A stretch of 64,000 bases of DNA, taken from contig NZ_JADIKI010000023.1 in the NCBI RefSeq assembly GCF_044904605.1, positions 992,001-1,056,000 of the forward strand, given 5' to 3'. Under the pieces are notes generated by a model that ran no database searches, was not told the origin of the DNA, and saw nothing but the letters and a program-made list of their open reading frames with translations. The position numbers and the translations under genes are program-made. The stretch is from Dyella_B humi. Its GTDB lineage: Bacteria; Pseudomonadota; Gammaproteobacteria; Xanthomonadales; Rhodanobacteraceae. This document shows, in pieces, positions 63,618 to 64,000 of the stretch (positions within the stretch are counted from its first letter, which is position 1; each line of letters opens with the position of its first letter).

Positions 63618-64000
63618 TCAGGATGCGGCGCGTCGTGCGCCGGCAATGGGTTGATGCGCCAGCGCCAGCAGGCGCGCGGCAATGTCTTCGAGCGGTAGCT
63701 TTTCGTCGGCCGCGCCCAGTTTCCACGCGGCACCCGGCATGCCCCATACCACGGAGCTGGCTTCGTCCTGCACCAGAGTGGGTGCGCCGGACTCGCGCAT
63801 TTCCAAAAGTCCGCGCGCACCGTCGTCGCCCATGCCAGTAAGCAACACGCCGATGGCGGCGGCGCCAATGCTGGCGGCGGTGGAACGGAACAACACGTCC
63901 ACGCTGGGCTTGTGGCGATTCACGTGCGGACCGTCGTGCAGACGGCACACGTGCTTGGCGCCATCCCACATCACCAGCAGATGCTCGCCACCTGGTGCGA
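63618..64000 (-). CDS. CheB-type methylesterase, C-terminal part (5' end outside window)
   Basis: The frame runs to the window edge. The visible part shows PSVDVLFRSTA, the catalytic Asp in LLTGMGDDGARGL and the segment SSVVWGMPGAA of the CheB methylesterase domain, which removes methyl groups from chemoreceptors. The receiver domain and catalytic Ser and His lie outside the window. The MCP gene starts 16 bases downstream. Confidence 0.92.
   Translation of the reverse strand, partial: APGGEHLLVMWDGAKHVCRLHDGPHVNRHKPSVDVLFRSTAASIGAAAIGVLLTGMGDDGARGLLEMRESGAPTLVQDEASSVVWGMPGAAWKLGAADEKLPLEDIAARLLALAHQPIAGARRAAS

Overview
The window is chromosomal DNA from a high-GC Gram-negative bacterium. Gene content points to Gammaproteobacteria of the Xanthomonadales/Lysobacterales, probably Rhodanobacteraceae (Dyella, Luteibacter or Rhodanobacter-like): ZapE, a COQ7-type hydroxylase, class I ribonucleotide reductase behind a cobalamin riboswitch, a DPP IV-like S9 peptidase, an M61 PDZ peptidase, QueF, MprF, an OmpW-like barrel, an autotransporter, and several families of short palindromic intergenic repeats. 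The taxon is inferred from gene content, not from a marker gene.

0-12 kb: the end of an alpha/beta hydrolase, zapE, small secreted and membrane proteins and a COQ7 homologue. Next comes a densely regulated nrdA promoter (two DnaA boxes, two candidate NrdR boxes, a cobalamin riboswitch), then nrdA and nrdB, which are separated by a repeat-bounded GIY-YIG gene in antisense. Two GNAT acetyltransferases, a DUF2076 protein and a BlaI/BlaR-like repressor-metalloprotease pair with clear operators follow.

12-32 kb: mostly housekeeping and accessory metabolism. It holds a translationally coupled pair of exopeptidase and zinc peptidase, a thioesterase and GST pair, LysR/aldo-keto reductase/RidA, queF, a lipoprotein, the mprF-virJ lysyl-phosphatidylglycerol operon, a DUF1328 protein, a methyltransferase, a lipase and a DUF4386 protein. 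A 47-residue cysteine protein is coupled to a secreted protein. AraC, a PEP-mutase family enzyme, and an SDR with an ECF sigma factor complete the region.

32-57 kb: accessory region. It holds a beta-helix surface protein, a DHA2 exporter, a 1.2-kDa-residue-scale autotransporter (about 1,220 residues) with four 270-bp tandem repeats, a NarX/NarL-type two-component pair, an AT-rich secreted TIM-barrel-like protein, and a VOC gene followed by a well-formed integron attC site with no integrase in view. Three LysR-controlled redox or detoxification clusters follow, then a cupredoxin/sensor/DUF4142 group, a 150-bp MITE with a 4-bp target duplication, and a small low-GC segment ending at tRNA-Arg(CCG).

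57-64 kb: M61 peptidase, OmpW-like barrel, a small secreted protein, an MqsRA toxin-antitoxin pair with its operator, and a chemotaxis cluster (CheB end, a sensorless MCP, a STAS protein) that runs off the right edge.

Two dispersed repeat families recur: a roughly 30-bp degenerate palindrome with the core GGGTCG.AAGCGGACA, and a CCCTCTCC/GGAGAGGG hairpin.
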